Shown here piece by piece: positions 45,230-55,750 of a stretch of DNA of 64,000 nt; position 1 is the stretch's first letter, and each line of letters starts with the position of its first letter. The position numbers and the translations under genes are program-made. Origin of the DNA: Methylophaga sp. (GTDB lineage: Bacteria; Pseudomonadota; Gammaproteobacteria; Nitrosococcales; Methylophagaceae). Under the pieces are notes generated by a model. That model had not been told where the DNA came from. It did not search any database and saw only the letters and a list, made by a program, of their open reading frames with translations. The stretch lies in NCBI GenBank assembly GCA_026988435.1, contig JALSLH010000025.1, positions 53,162 through 117,161 of the forward strand, in the 5' to 3' direction.

Positions 45230-48200
45230 ATGATGAATAGAACGTTTTCCAGTATTGCGGTAGTAATAGCATTAGGAATATTAACGCCAATACAGGCCAA
45301 TGCATTCGGGTTAGGGAAGCTTGAGTTATCATCGGCGCTTAACGAGCCCTTTAAAGCAAAAATTCCTGTGACAGCTTTAAGAGAAGACGAGGAAGGTAAT
45401 CTTCAGGTTCGGCTTGCAACCAGTACTGAGTTTGCACGTGCCGGCATTGAACGGAGTCATTATTTGACTAAATTAGTCTTCAATGTCGTTGAGCATTCTG
45501 GGGGTGCAACGATTGAAGTGAGCTCACAGCAGCCTATTAAAGAACCGTTTGTTGATTTTTTACTGACAGCTACAACAGGGGAAGGTCGATTAATTCGTGA
45601 GTACACGGTATTACTAGACCCACCTAAGACAGTGTTCGTTAAGCCAGCGAAAGCAATCACACCAGCAAAAACTACCCCTAGTCAAAAGTCATCTAATAAG
45701 ACGACTTATCAACAGCCTGAGAGTAGCTATCAAGCACCGGCAACAAACTATTATTCCGGTAATAGTTATGGGCCAACTAAGCGAGATGACACGTTATGGG
45801 ATATCGCACTAACAACAAAACCATCTTCAGTGTCTGTACATCAAATGATGATGGCTTTACTTGATAAAAATCCGAATGCTTTTATAAAAAATAATATAAA
45901 TAATCTTAAGACAGGGCAGACTTTAACTATTCCAAGTGTTAATGAGATTACAAAATTATCAAATCGACAAGCTGTTGCACGTGTAGCTGAACAATGGCAA
46001 CAATGGAAAAATGCAAATAATAAAGTCGTTGCCGTAGAACAAAATGAAGTAGCGGCGACAGTCACAAGTAACAATGACGAAATATTACCAACTGGCGAAC
46101 AAAGTGTTGCCAATGCAGATGCTAGATTGCAACTTATTGTAGATAATGACGATGCAACGATGGGTGGTGACGAAGTATCTCCATTAGGAAATGATGAGCT
46201 AACTAAATTAAGAGATCAGTTAACACTTGCTCAAGAAACAATAGAGGGCCAAGAACAAGAAAATGTAGACTTCAAATCGCGAATGGATGCGATGGAAGAA
46301 CAGTTAGAGATCATGCGCAGAATTATTATGGTCAAAGATGCCGATCTTGCTCGCTTGCAAGGTGCATTAGGAGATGATGAAAAAGTCGAACTTGCATCAG
46401 ATGATTTATCTGAGGAAATGAAGCAAGCGCTAAATGAAACTGAAGCAGCTGATTCTACCATTGACGAACTTGCAGATGGAATTGAAAATACTGATGCGGG
46501 TATAGATGCCTTAGTTGATGATGCAGAAGAAATGCTTGATGAAGGTGTTGATAATTTAGTTGATAGTAGTGGAGCGTTACTTGAAGATTCTGCTACCTTA
46601 ATGCCTACAATGCCAGCTGAAAGAATGGTTGATGAGGCCGCAGTAGCTGCAGCGGCTGAAGCGGCAAGAGCCGAAGCAGTATATAGCGGAAGTAATATAT
46701 TTTTAGGTGCAGATTCTGTCGATGCTGTGTTGCCGGAACAAACAGATTTTACTACTACGCCTTCAATGAGTCATGATTCCTTACAAGTAGAAAGAATGGT
46801 TGATGAAGCTGCCATAGCAGCAGCTGCTGATGCTGCAAGAGAAGAAGCAGAACTCAGAGGGGACTACCTATTTCCAGCAACAGACGCTGATTTAGATGTT
46901 ATCGATATTGCTTCTCCAATGGATGAAATGACTGATTCTGTGGTCGAACTGGAAGAAGAAGAAATTCTTCCTTATGCTGAAATAGACACAGTTGAAGAGT
47001 CAGCGGTTACAGATGCTAGCAAACCAGGTTTAGTGAATAAAATAAAAACCTTTATTTCAGAAAATAAAACAGCCGTATTGGGCGGGCTTGGAGCCTTATT
47101 CTTAGGGTTGCTCGCATGGTTGTTTGCACGGCGTCGTAATCAAGACGAAGAGTATGAATGGGTCGATACTGAATCTGTAGATGGCGTTGATAATAGTGAA
47201 ATAGAAACGACAGATGATAATACAGAGCTAGCTGATGAAAATGAAGAGCTAACAGTTGACGAAGCATCGGAAATCCTAGTTAACCCAGAAGAAGATATAG
47301 ATGACTTACTTAATCAAGCAGAAATGTCGATCGCTTATGGTGAATATGATGAGGCGCATGCTGTTGTAGAGCGAGCAAGAGTTCAAGATCCAAAAAATCA
47401 AGGGGTAGCATTAAAATTAGTGGCGTTAGCTTATCACCAAAAACAGCCAGAAGAATTTAACAAATTAATTGCAGATATTGATATAGATAAAGATTCTGCT
47501 GAGTGGCAAGAAATAGTTGCTTGGGGTAAGGAATTAGAACCTGAAAATGCATTACTAGCGCCTACAGAAGAGGTTGAATTAATGGCTGATTTGGCTGATA
47601 CGCCAGATATTATAGAACCTGAAACTCTTGAAATAAATGAAGAAAGTGAAACCCCACTAGAGTTTGATTTAGATGAATCATTAGAAGAAGCAGTTGAAGA
47701 AAACAGTGACGATGAACAAACGCTGTCGTTTGATACTGATTTTGATTTAGAGAGCGGTTCTAGTAACGATGATAACGATTTAGACTTAGATACACCGCTA
47801 TCGTTTGATATTGAAATAGAAGATAGCCCTGAGCTTGAGTCAGATGATGATTCACTCAAAGATGCTGCTGAATTAGTGCTGGACACTTCAGATGATTTGA
47901 CAGAAGTGTCAGATGAAACAGATGCATTGGCAGAGATTAATCTTGATGAAATTGTTACTGAAAGCATTGAAGATGATATTCCTGAACTTATCACTGAAAC
48001 GACAACTGAAGAAGTTGCAGAGCTTGAAGAGTTAGATATTGGTGCAGATGACGTGGAGTTTGACATCGGTGACTTTGATGAAGTCGATGAAGCGGAGACT
48101 AAACTTGACTTAGCTGCCGCATATGTTGATATGGGTGACCCAGATGGTGCGAAGAACATCTTGAATGAGGTATTACAAGAAGGCAATGATGAGCAGCAAT

Positions 48201-48235
48201 CACGTGCTCAAAGCTTGCTAAATAATTTGAAATAA
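45230..48235 (+). CDS. fimV: Polar hub protein FimV
   Basis: Inner-membrane protein that organises polar structures (type IV pili, flagella) and cyclic-AMP or chemosensory hubs. It has about 1001 residues. I use the ATG at 45230, 7 nt after AAAGGA; a GTG at 45227 and an ATG at 45233 are alternatives. In order: signal peptide (1-26), FimV N-terminal domain with FGLGKLELSSALNEPF (27-140), LysM (about 185-245), coiled coil (about 325-380), a duplicated ERMVDEAA unit (about 465 and 522), one TM (about 612-632), a long acidic region, and the C-terminal FimV TPR motif (AETKLDLAAAYVDMGDPDGA). The acidic stretch makes its length variable among relatives. Confidence 0.94.
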   Translation: MMNRTFSSIAVVIALGILTPIQANAFGLGKLELSSALNEPFKAKIPVTALREDEEGNLQVRLATSTEFARAGIERSHYLTKLVFNVVEHSGGATIEVSSQQPIKEPFVDFLLTATTGEGRLIREYTVLLDPPKTVFVKPAKAITPAKTTPSQKSSNKTTYQQPESSYQAPATNYYSGNSYGPTKRDDTLWDIALTTKPSSVSVHQMMMALLDKNPNAFIKNNINNLKTGQTLTIPSVNEITKLSNRQAVARVAEQWQQWKNANNKVVAVEQNEVAATVTSNNDEILPTGEQSVANADARLQLIVDNDDATMGGDEVSPLGNDELTKLRDQLTLAQETIEGQEQENVDFKSRMDAMEEQLEIMRRIIMVKDADLARLQGALGDDEKVELASDDLSEEMKQALNETEAADSTIDELADGIENTDAGIDALVDDAEEMLDEGVDNLVDSSGALLEDSATLMPTMPAERMVDEAAVAAAAEAARAEAVYSGSNIFLGADSVDAVLPEQTDFTTTPSMSHDSLQVERMVDEAAIAAAADAAREEAELRGDYLFPATDADLDVIDIASPMDEMTDSVVELEEEEILPYAEIDTVEESAVTDASKPGLVNKIKTFISENKTAVLGGLGALFLGLLAWLFARRRNQDEEYEWVDTESVDGVDNSEIETTDDNTELADENEELTVDEASEILVNPEEDIDDLLNQAEMSIAYGEYDEAHAVVERARVQDPKNQGVALKLVALAYHQKQPEEFNKLIADIDIDKDSAEWQEIVAWGKELEPENALLAPTEEVELMADLADTPDIIEPETLEINEESETPLEFDLDESLEEAVEENSDDEQTLSFDTDFDLESGSSNDDNDLDLDTPLSFDIEIEDSPELESDDDSLKDAAELVLDTSDDLTEVSDETDALAEINLDEIVTESIEDDIPELITETTTEEVAELEELDIGADDVEFDIGDFDEVDEAETKLDLAAAYVDMGDPDGAKNILNEVLQEGNDEQQSRAQSLLNNLK

Positions 48236-48245
48236 TGGACCGTGG

Positions 48246-49025
48246 GTGAGAGTAGCACTGGGCATTGAATATGAAGGAACACGCTATTCAGGTTGGCAAG
48301 TTCAGCCCTCACAGCCAACAGTCCAAGCTTGTATCGAGACGGCATTAAGTAAAGTAGCAAATGAACCCATTAAGACTGTAGCCGCAGGGCGAACAGATTC
48401 AGGTGTTCATGCTTTACAACAAGTCGTTCATTTCGATACCCGCGCGAAGCGTAGTGAACGCAACTGGATTTTAGGTTTAAATTCTAACTTACCTAATGAT
48501 ATCAATGTAGTCTGGGCTAGACCAGTAGATGATGACTTCAGCGCCCGTTTTTCAGCCCTAAATCGAAGTTATAGATATTTAATCTACAACCGTGTAGGCC
48601 GCTCATCTCTTCAACATAATCGCATGTGGTGGCTATTTGCTCCATTAGATGAACAGAAAATGCAATTGGCGGCAGATGTATTAATAGGTCACCATGATTT
48701 CTCTGCTTTTCGCGCCAAGCTTTGCCAAGCACACAGTCCATTTAAAACCATGGAAAGCATAAAGGTCACTCGACACGATAATTGTATCGCAATAGATGTG
48801 ACTGCAAGGTCATTTTTGCATCACATGGTGCGCAATATTGTCGGTGTATTAGTGCCTATTGGCCAAGGTGATAAACCCGTCTCATGGGCAAAAGAAGTAC
48901 TTGAAAGTCGCGAGCGATCTCAGGGTGGGATCACGGCGGCTCCTGAGGGTCTTTATTTTGTAAATGTGGCTTACCCCGAAAAATATGATCTACCAAAGCT
49001 GTCAGCTTTCCCCGTGGTCTGGTAA
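48246..49025 (+). CDS. truA: tRNA pseudouridine(38-40) synthase
   Basis: Makes pseudouridine at positions 38-40 of the anticodon arm. It has 259 residues, with the opening IEYEGTRYSGWQVQP and catalytic D51 in AAGRTDSGVHA. The start is GTG, 10 bp after the fimV stop. Its place between fimV and trpF is conserved in gammaproteobacteria. Confidence 0.96.
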   Translation: MRVALGIEYEGTRYSGWQVQPSQPTVQACIETALSKVANEPIKTVAAGRTDSGVHALQQVVHFDTRAKRSERNWILGLNSNLPNDINVVWARPVDDDFSARFSALNRSYRYLIYNRVGRSSLQHNRMWWLFAPLDEQKMQLAADVLIGHHDFSAFRAKLCQAHSPFKTMESIKVTRHDNCIAIDVTARSFLHHMVRNIVGVLVPIGQGDKPVSWAKEVLESRERSQGGITAAPEGLYFVNVAYPEKYDLPKLSAFPVVW

Positions 49026-49055
49026 AATGAGCACTTTAATTCTCAGATAAAATTA

Positions 49056-49670
49056 ATGAGAACACGGGTTAAAATTTGTGGTATCACTCGGCGCCAAGAT
49101 GCTGAATTTGCAGTTGAAATGGGTGCTGATGCTTTAGGCTTAGTGTTTTATGCACCTAGCCCACGAGCCGTAACGATTGCGCAAGCACAAGATATTGTTG
49201 TAGGTTTACCTCCTTTTGTGAGCATTGTTGCTCTGTTTGTTGATGCTGACCCTGAATATGTACAAGCATGTATAGCTACATTACCTATTGGCATTTTACA
49301 ATTTCATGGTGATGAATCCGTAGAATACTGTGAACAATTTGGTCACCCTTATATGAAAGTATTAAGAATGCGTGATGGGATTGATTTAAAAAAGGCTGTA
49401 CGTCAATATGCATCAGCCTCTGCGCTGTTATTAGACAGCTATCAGCCAGGTATCCCCGGAGGTACTGGCCAAGTATTTGACTGGTCATTAGTGCCTAATA
49501 TTAACGTGCCGGTTATTCTTGCCGGTGGGTTAAATGCTGAGAATGTAGCTCAGGCAATAAAACAAGTAGAACCCTATGCCGTAGATGTGAGTGGCGGTGT
49601 TGAATTGTCTAAGGGAATAAAAGATCAAGATAAGGTAAGAAAATTTATGCAAGAGGTAGTAAATGTCTGA
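49056..49670 (+). CDS. trpF: Phosphoribosylanthranilate isomerase
   Basis: TIM-barrel enzyme of tryptophan synthesis. It has 204 residues, with the catalytic cysteine in [30 protein letters not shown], and the phosphate-binding [16 protein letters not shown] and VDVSGGVE. It overlaps trpB by 8 nt. trpE, trpG, trpD and trpC are not in the window. Confidence 0.96.
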   Translation: MRTRVKICGITRRQDAEFAVEMGADALGLVFYAPSPRAVTIAQAQDIVVGLPPFVSIVALFVDADPEYVQACIATLPIGILQFHGDESVEYCEQFGHPYMKVLRMRDGIDLKKAVRQYASASALLLDSYQPGIPGGTGQVFDWSLVPNINVPVILAGGLNAENVAQAIKQVEPYAVDVSGGVELSKGIKDQDKVRKFMQEVVNV

Positions 49671-50892
49671 AAACAGTGATAATTATTACGATAACTATCC
49701 GGATGATAAAGGTCATTTTGGCAACTATGGTGGTCGTTTTGTCGGTGAAACGTTGATGGAGGCGATTTATTCGCTTGAAGAGGCGTATAAGCGATATAAA
49801 AATGATGCTGAATTTCAAGCTGAAATGGATAAAGATTTAGCTGATTTTGTGGGTCGACCGTCCCCTTTATATCATGCAGAAAATTGGAGTAAAAAATTAG
49901 GTGGTGCTCAAGTCTACCTTAAACGCGAAGATTTGAATCACACTGGTGCGCATAAAGTAAACAATACCATTGGCCAAGCATTGTTGGCTAAACGCATGGG
50001 CAAAACACGAATTATTGCTGAAACGGGTGCTGGCCAACATGGTGTTGCCACTGCAACGGTTGCAGCGCGGTTAGGCATTGAGTGTGTGGTTTATATGGGT
50101 GCAGAAGATGTACAGCGCCAAGCACAGAATGTATATCGTATGAAATTGCTGGGTGCTGAAGTCATACCTGTTGAATCAGGTTCTCGCACGCTAAAAGATG
50201 CACTCAACGAAGCGTTACGTGATTGGGTAACAAATGTTGATAATACATTTTATATTATTGGAACCGTTGCAGGGCCACACCCTTATCCTGAAATGGTGAG
50301 GGATTTTCAAACAATTATTGGTCGAGAAGCGCGCAATCAGATCTTGAAGTCCGCTGGAAAATTACCAGACGCACTTATTGCCTGCATTGGTGGAGGGTCA
50401 AATGCCATTGGTTTATTTCATCCTTTTATCGGCGATGAAAGTGTTGAAATGTACGGTGTTGAAGGTGGTGGTCACGGTATTGAAACAGGTGAGCATGCCG
50501 CACCATTATGTGCAGGGTCACCAGGTGTGTTACACGGTAACCGCACATACTTAATGCAAGATGAAAATGGTCAGATAATTGAAACACATTCTATTTCAGC
50601 AGGTTTAGATTACCCAGGTGTCGGTCCTGAACATGCCTTATTAAAAGATATCGGTCGTGCAAAATATGTATCTGTTACCGATGATGAAGCTTTGCAAGCA
50701 TTTCATGATTTGACACGCATAGAAGGTATTATTCCGGCACTAGAATCAAGCCATGCATTGGCTTATGCCACTAAATTAGCACCGACGATGACAACAGATC
50801 AGATATTACTGGTTAATCTGTCTGGCCGGGGCGATAAAGATATGCATACGGTTGCAGCGTTAGCTGGATTAAATTTTGAGGATCAAAAGTGA
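49663..50892 (+). CDS. trpB: Tryptophan synthase beta subunit
   Basis: PLP enzyme joining indole and serine. It has 409 residues, with PLP lysine K98 in [15 protein letters not shown], the ammonia-side loop [14 protein letters not shown], and the phosphate site GGGSNAIG. It overlaps trpF by 8 nt and trpA by 4 nt (GTGA), so the three are coupled. Confidence 0.98.
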   Translation: MSENSDNYYDNYPDDKGHFGNYGGRFVGETLMEAIYSLEEAYKRYKNDAEFQAEMDKDLADFVGRPSPLYHAENWSKKLGGAQVYLKREDLNHTGAHKVNNTIGQALLAKRMGKTRIIAETGAGQHGVATATVAARLGIECVVYMGAEDVQRQAQNVYRMKLLGAEVIPVESGSRTLKDALNEALRDWVTNVDNTFYIIGTVAGPHPYPEMVRDFQTIIGREARNQILKSAGKLPDALIACIGGGSNAIGLFHPFIGDESVEMYGVEGGGHGIETGEHAAPLCAGSPGVLHGNRTYLMQDENGQIIETHSISAGLDYPGVGPEHALLKDIGRAKYVSVTDDEALQAFHDLTRIEGIIPALESSHALAYATKLAPTMTTDQILLVNLSGRGDKDMHTVAALAGLNFEDQK

Positions 50893-51704
50893 GTCGAATT
50901 AGTCAATGTTTTGAAAAGTTAAAGGCTGATGGGCAAACGGCTTTAATTTCTTATGTTACTGCTGGTGATCCCGAGCCATGGGTTACTGTGCCTATGCTAC
51001 ATGCGCTTGTTGATGCGGGTGCGGATATTTTAGAGTTAGGCGTCCCTTTTTCTGATCCTATGTCTGATGGTCCTGTTATTCAAAAAGCATGTGAACGAGC
51101 ATTAAAGAATAATGTATCCATTCATAGTGTTTTAGATATGGTAAGTCAGTTTAGAGAAAGAGACACAATAACGCCGATTGTACTAATGGGTTATGCGAAT
51201 CCTCTGGAAGTCATGGGGTATGAAGCTTTTGCTCAAAAAGCACAACAGGCGGGTGTCGACGGTGTGTTAACTGTCGATCTTCCTCCAGAAGAGTCAGATC
51301 AATTTTTGCCACTAATGGATAAGCATGAAATTGACACTATCTTTTTAGTTGCACCGACAACGACACAAGAACGAATGGCCTATATTGCTGAACATGCGAA
51401 AGGCTTTATTTATTATGTTTCAATCAAGGGTGTAACAGGTTCCGCTGTGTTAGATGTAACAGAAGTTGAAAGTAAAACACAACAATTAAAAGAGTTAACT
51501 GATTTACCATTGGGTGTGGGTTTTGGCATTCGTGATGGCCAATCGGCTGCTGCGGTTGCAAAAATTGCTGATGCGGTTGTTGTCGGCAGCACTTTAGTGC
51601 GTTGCATAGAAGATCATACAGAAAATCCAGAAGCATTACCTGCATCTGTTGCTGCAATACTTGCTGAAATGCGCCATGCCATTAATGCCAGTGATATGGC
51701 TTAA
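50889..51704 (+). CDS. trpA: Tryptophan synthase alpha subunit
   Basis: Cleaves indole-3-glycerol phosphate and channels indole to TrpB. It has 271 residues, with catalytic E49 and D60 in [19 protein letters not shown] and the phosphate site [12 protein letters not shown]. The start is a GTG overlapping the trpB stop. accD follows after 19 bp. Confidence 0.97.
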   Translation: MSRISQCFEKLKADGQTALISYVTAGDPEPWVTVPMLHALVDAGADILELGVPFSDPMSDGPVIQKACERALKNNVSIHSVLDMVSQFRERDTITPIVLMGYANPLEVMGYEAFAQKAQQAGVDGVLTVDLPPEESDQFLPLMDKHEIDTIFLVAPTTTQERMAYIAEHAKGFIYYVSIKGVTGSAVLDVTEVESKTQQLKELTDLPLGVGFGIRDGQSAAAVAKIADAVVVGSTLVRCIEDHTENPEALPASVAAILAEMRHAINASDMA

Positions 51705-51723
51705 AATAATATAGGTGACAAAA

Positions 51724-52581
51724 ATGAGTTGGTTTGAAAAATTAATTCCGTCAAAAATTCGTACAACAGCACGTAGCAAATCGGTACCAGAAGGGGTTTG
51801 GTGCAAATGCTCAGCCTGTGACAGTGTTCTATACCGCGCAGAATTAGAACGTAATTTACACGTTTGTCCTAAATGCGATCATCATCAGCGAATCAATGCA
51901 CGAACTCGCTTAGAAAGCTTTCTTGATGATGGTGAACGGACAGAAATTGCAACGAATGTTAAACCTGTTGATTCATTGAAATTTAAAGATAGCAAAAAAT
52001 ATAAAGATCGTATTAGCCAAGCTCAAAAGAAAACAGGCGAGAATGATGCACTTCTGGCGATGGAAGGCTCGATAAATGACTTACCTGTAGTTGCAGTATC
52101 GTTTGATTTTAGCTTTATGGGCGGCTCCATGGGGGCTGTGGTCGGTGAAAAATTTGTTCGTGCGGCTCACGTTGCATTAGAAAAGAAAGTACCGCTTATC
52201 TGCTTTTCAGCAAGTGGTGGCGCACGTATGCAAGAAGGTCTATTTTCATTAATGCAAATGGCCAAAACAAGTGCTGTTCTAACACAACTTAGCCAGGCTG
52301 GTATCCCGTTTGTTTCAGTGTTAACCGATCCAACAATGGGCGGTGTTTCAGCAAGCTTAGCTATGTTAGGCGATATTAATGTAGCTGAACCAAAAGCATT
52401 AATTGGTTTTGCAGGCCCTCGTGTCATTGAACAAACTGTGCGTGAAACATTACCTGAAGGCTTTCAACGTAGTGAGTTTTTATTAGAGCACGGTGCTGTA
52501 GATATGATTGTAGATCGTCGGGATATGCGTGATCGCTTATCAAGTATATTGTCGATGTTGCAAAAGCACGCGGCAGCTTAA
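51724..52581 (+). CDS. accD: Acetyl-CoA carboxylase carboxyltransferase beta subunit
   Basis: Transfers the carboxyl group to acetyl-CoA in fatty-acid synthesis together with AccA. The ATG at 51724 follows AGGTGA and gives 285 residues starting [14 protein letters not shown]; a GTG at 51715 is possible but overlaps the ribosome site. The N-terminal zinc ribbon has four cysteines in CKCSACDS and VCPKC. The catalytic fold carries [12 protein letters not shown] and [10 protein letters not shown]. The trpA-accD-folC order is conserved. Confidence 0.96.
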   Translation: MSWFEKLIPSKIRTTARSKSVPEGVWCKCSACDSVLYRAELERNLHVCPKCDHHQRINARTRLESFLDDGERTEIATNVKPVDSLKFKDSKKYKDRISQAQKKTGENDALLAMEGSINDLPVVAVSFDFSFMGGSMGAVVGEKFVRAAHVALEKKVPLICFSASGGARMQEGLFSLMQMAKTSAVLTQLSQAGIPFVSVLTDPTMGGVSASLAMLGDINVAEPKALIGFAGPRVIEQTVRETLPEGFQRSEFLLEHGAVDMIVDRRDMRDRLSSILSMLQKHAAA

Positions 52582-52605
52582 TTCGCATTTCTTAAGGTAG
52601 ATTAA

Positions 52606-53889
52606 ATGCGATTTAAAACCTTGCCTGAGTGGTTGCAATGGCAGGAAGAACTTCATTTTACCAAAGTTGATCCCGGGTTGGCTCGTATCGGGCAAGTGTG
52701 GAAGCGTTTAGCAGGAAGTTCAAATTTACCTTTCACAGTTGTTACCGTTGCTGGAACAAATGGTAAAGGCTCATCTGTCGCTATGCTTGCATCAATTTTA
52801 TACGAAGCAGGCTATAAGGTGGGTACGTATACATCTCCACATTTACTTGAATATAACGAACGTATTTGTATTAATAATATTCCCTGTGATGATGAGCTGA
52901 TTTGTCATTCTTTTGATCGAATTGATACTGCACGCGATGAGATCTCCCTAACGTATTTTGAGTTTGCTACTCTCGCTGCAGTTGATATTTTTTGTGAGCA
53001 GAAAATCGACATTGCTATCTTGGAAGTGGGAATGGGAGGACGCCTAGATGCCACAAATTTATTTGATTGTGATATTGCATTGATAACCCCCATCAGTTTA
53101 GACCATACCACTTGGTTAGGCACTGATTGTGAACAAATTGGTGCTGAGAAGGCCGGGATTATACGTAAAAAAATGCCTGTTGTTTGTTCTCAATCATCAC
53201 CGCCACAGAGCATCTTGAATTATGCAAAATCACTACAAGCACCAGTTTATCAGTCAGGGAAAGATTTTGAGTTTGTTGCTGAAGGCGATCATCAGTGGCA
53301 GTGGAAAAGCCATAACAATAAGCTAAACAATTTAGCCTTACCAGCACTAGTTGGATCGTACCAGTTGCAAAATTCTGCCGCCGTATTACAGGTTGTTGAG
53401 TTATTAATTGATCGCCATAAATATACTATATCTAAAGCACAGATTTCATCAGGTCTACAATTCGTCAAATTAGCAGGTCGCTTTCAACAAATAGCCGGTG
53501 ATGTTGAACAGATCTTTGATGTTACACATAATCAACAAGGTGCTCAAAATCTCGCCAAATTGTTGACTGAAATGCCGTGTGAAGGGCGAACTATAGCAGT
53601 ATTAGCTATGTTAAAAGATAAAGATCCTAGAGCGGTGATTAAAGAACTGCAAACATCTATTGATAATTGGTATGTTGCAGGTCTAGAAGGTAGTAGGGGA
53701 ATGACGAGTGAGGCACTAGCCTCTGTGTTAGCAGAAACTATACCCCAGTCTAATATCATACAAAAGGAACAAGTGATTGAAGCCTATAAAACAGCACTGA
53801 AAGACGCAGTTACAGGGGATCGAATACTTGTTTTAGGATCATTCTTAACCGTTGAAGCTGTTATGAAACTGCGCCTTAGGTCGTTATAA
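52606..53889 (+). CDS. folC: Folylpolyglutamate / dihydrofolate synthase
   Basis: Adds glutamate to dihydropteroate and folates. It has 427 residues, with the Mur-ligase-type ATP loop VAGTNGKGSSVAML, the block GTYTSPHLLEYNERI, and EVGMGGRLDATN. It follows accD by 24 bp and ends convergently with the acyl-CoA ligase gene, with 33 bp between and no clear terminator. Confidence 0.95.
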   Translation: MRFKTLPEWLQWQEELHFTKVDPGLARIGQVWKRLAGSSNLPFTVVTVAGTNGKGSSVAMLASILYEAGYKVGTYTSPHLLEYNERICINNIPCDDELICHSFDRIDTARDEISLTYFEFATLAAVDIFCEQKIDIAILEVGMGGRLDATNLFDCDIALITPISLDHTTWLGTDCEQIGAEKAGIIRKKMPVVCSQSSPPQSILNYAKSLQAPVYQSGKDFEFVAEGDHQWQWKSHNNKLNNLALPALVGSYQLQNSAAVLQVVELLIDRHKYTISKAQISSGLQFVKLAGRFQQIAGDVEQIFDVTHNQQGAQNLAKLLTEMPCEGRTIAVLAMLKDKDPRAVIKELQTSIDNWYVAGLEGSRGMTSEALASVLAETIPQSNIIQKEQVIEAYKTALKDAVTGDRILVLGSFLTVEAVMKLRLRSL

Positions 53890-53922
53890 GCTTAGCGCTA
53901 TTTTACTTGTTGAAGACATTTA

Positions 53923-55728
53923 TTAACTATCGTACATTTTCTCAATATCTGCTTGATGATGTTCGATGACTTTAGGACGCTTAACCTTCATTGTCGGCGT
54001 CATTAAGGCATTTTCTACAGTCCACGCATCTAGTGTCAACGTGACACGTCGAATCCTCGCATAGGCAGGGAATTCGTGTAGCAGATCCCGTAAACGCTTC
54101 ATAATCGCATTATGTAGCGCTTTGTTGTTAAGACTATCATGATCAAAGCCATCTAATTCGTGTTCTTTTGCCAAGGCAAACCACAGATCAGAGTTAAGCA
54201 CTAATAAAGCAGATAAATAGGATTCACCCTCACCTAAGACTAATGCTTGCTCGAAAATTGGATCCATAATAATGGCAGATTCAATATCACCAGGCGGTAC
54301 TTTTTCACCGTTACTGAGTATTAAAATATCCTTAATACGGCCTGTAATATGAATATGTCCATTGTCATCAATGCGTGCTTGGTCTCCCGTGTGTAGCCAA
54401 CCCTGTGCATCGATAGTTTGTGCTGTTGCTTTATGATTATTCCAATAACCCAACATATTGCCAGGCCCACGCACTAATAATTCATCATTATTACCAATCA
54501 TTACAGCAACACCAGGAATAGGGCGACCGACACTGGCTGGAATATTATTATCTGGAGAGTTAACACTGATCACCGGGCTAGTTTCAGTTAGACCATAACC
54601 TTGTAATAAACACATATCTAAGCCGATAAACAATTTAGCCACTTGTTCTGGTAGGGCAGCGCCACCACTTACGATAACGCGCATATTACCACCAAAACGT
54701 TCTTTTACTTTTGAAGCCACCACTTTATTTAATAGTGGCCACGCAAGAAAACTTGGGTGCCACCAACCTTGACCTTGCTTATATTGAAATTTTGACCAAC
54801 CGACTTTAGATGTCGTTTTAAATAAACCTTTCGCGATAACTGATTTGTCTGCTATTTGACTATGTAAGCGCGTATAAATTCGTTCAAATATGCGAGGTAC
54901 AGCAATCATAATACTCGGTTTTACTGTAGTCATATCATCAGCAAGCTGAGGAATTCCACGTGCATAAGCGACTTTTGATCCCGCCATCATGGGTAAATAA
55001 TAACCTGCAGTACGTTCTAATGTGTGTGAAAGCGGTAGAAACGATAGAAAAATATCACTAGGCAAAATATCCATAAATTGCAATGCGCCCGATGCCACAG
55101 AAAGCATATTATGGTGACTAAGCATGACACCTTTAGGCCGCCCTGTTGTACCAGAAGTGTAGATAATAGAGGCTAGCTGATGGGGTTCCGTATCCCATTC
55201 GCGGATAACCCCCCAATTTTCTGGTAACCAATGCTCAGCATACATAGCAGGAGAGGACAATTCAGCCTCTTCAATATTGCGTATTACAACGCGTTTGAGG
55301 TTATGCTCTTCGGTAATAGAAGGTATTAGCCGCTTCCACTGCGCTGCAGTTTGCAAATAAAGTAATTTAACATCAGCATCTTGGAGGATATAAGCTACAT
55401 TATCTGGACGATCATCAGGATAAAGAGGTACAACAATAAGGCCTAAGCCCATAGCCGCTTGATCAAAAAATACCCATTCTTTACAATTCTTTAGGTTGAT
55501 TGCAACTCGGTCACCAGGCTCTAGTCCTTCCTTTTCTAATGCATCTTGCCAGCGGGCGACTTGTGTCGCGACTTCTTCCCATGTAATGTCATACCACGAT
55601 TTATCTTTAGTTGAATAATTGTGATAAGCCGCATGGTGGGGGCTACGTTTTAATCGTTCACAAAACAAGCCATATAATGTTCCGGCTTGTTCTAAAGGAA
55701 TTACATCAGTAGGAACACTTATGGCCAT
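53923..55728 (-). CDS. Long-chain fatty acid-CoA ligase (AMP-forming)
   Basis: Activates fatty acids to acyl-CoA. It has 601 residues of the FadD15/ACSL-like type. Motifs are the P-loop IIYTSGTTGRPKGVMLSHHN, the A5 motif LLQGYGLTETSPVIS, the hinge region TGDQARIDDNGHIHITGRIKD, and the ACSL-specific opening LFCERLKRSPHHAAYH. It is followed on the same strand by fadL upstream (22 bp), so uptake and activation are encoded together. The chain-length preference cannot be read from sequence. Confidence 0.9.
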   Translation of the reverse strand: MAISVPTDVIPLEQAGTLYGLFCERLKRSPHHAAYHNYSTKDKSWYDITWEEVATQVARWQDALEKEGLEPGDRVAINLKNCKEWVFFDQAAMGLGLIVVPLYPDDRPDNVAYILQDADVKLLYLQTAAQWKRLIPSITEEHNLKRVVIRNIEEAELSSPAMYAEHWLPENWGVIREWDTEPHQLASIIYTSGTTGRPKGVMLSHHNMLSVASGALQFMDILPSDIFLSFLPLSHTLERTAGYYLPMMAGSKVAYARGIPQLADDMTTVKPSIMIAVPRIFERIYTRLHSQIADKSVIAKGLFKTTSKVGWSKFQYKQGQGWWHPSFLAWPLLNKVVASKVKERFGGNMRVIVSGGAALPEQVAKLFIGLDMCLLQGYGLTETSPVISVNSPDNNIPASVGRPIPGVAVMIGNNDELLVRGPGNMLGYWNNHKATAQTIDAQGWLHTGDQARIDDNGHIHITGRIKDILILSNGEKVPPGDIESAIIMDPIFEQALVLGEGESYLSALLVLNSDLWFALAKEHELDGFDHDSLNNKALHNAIMKRLRDLLHEFPAYARIRRVTLTLDAWTVENALMTPTMKVKRPKVIEHHQADIEKMYDS

Positions 55729-55750
55729 TTGTCATACCTTGTCTATAATT

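Noticed and set aside
47434..48186. A 250-codon serine-rich open frame on the minus strand
   Set aside because: It is the antisense of the acidic Asp/Glu-rich part of fimV; GAT/GAA codons read backwards give serine and other small residues. No start signal or family similarity.
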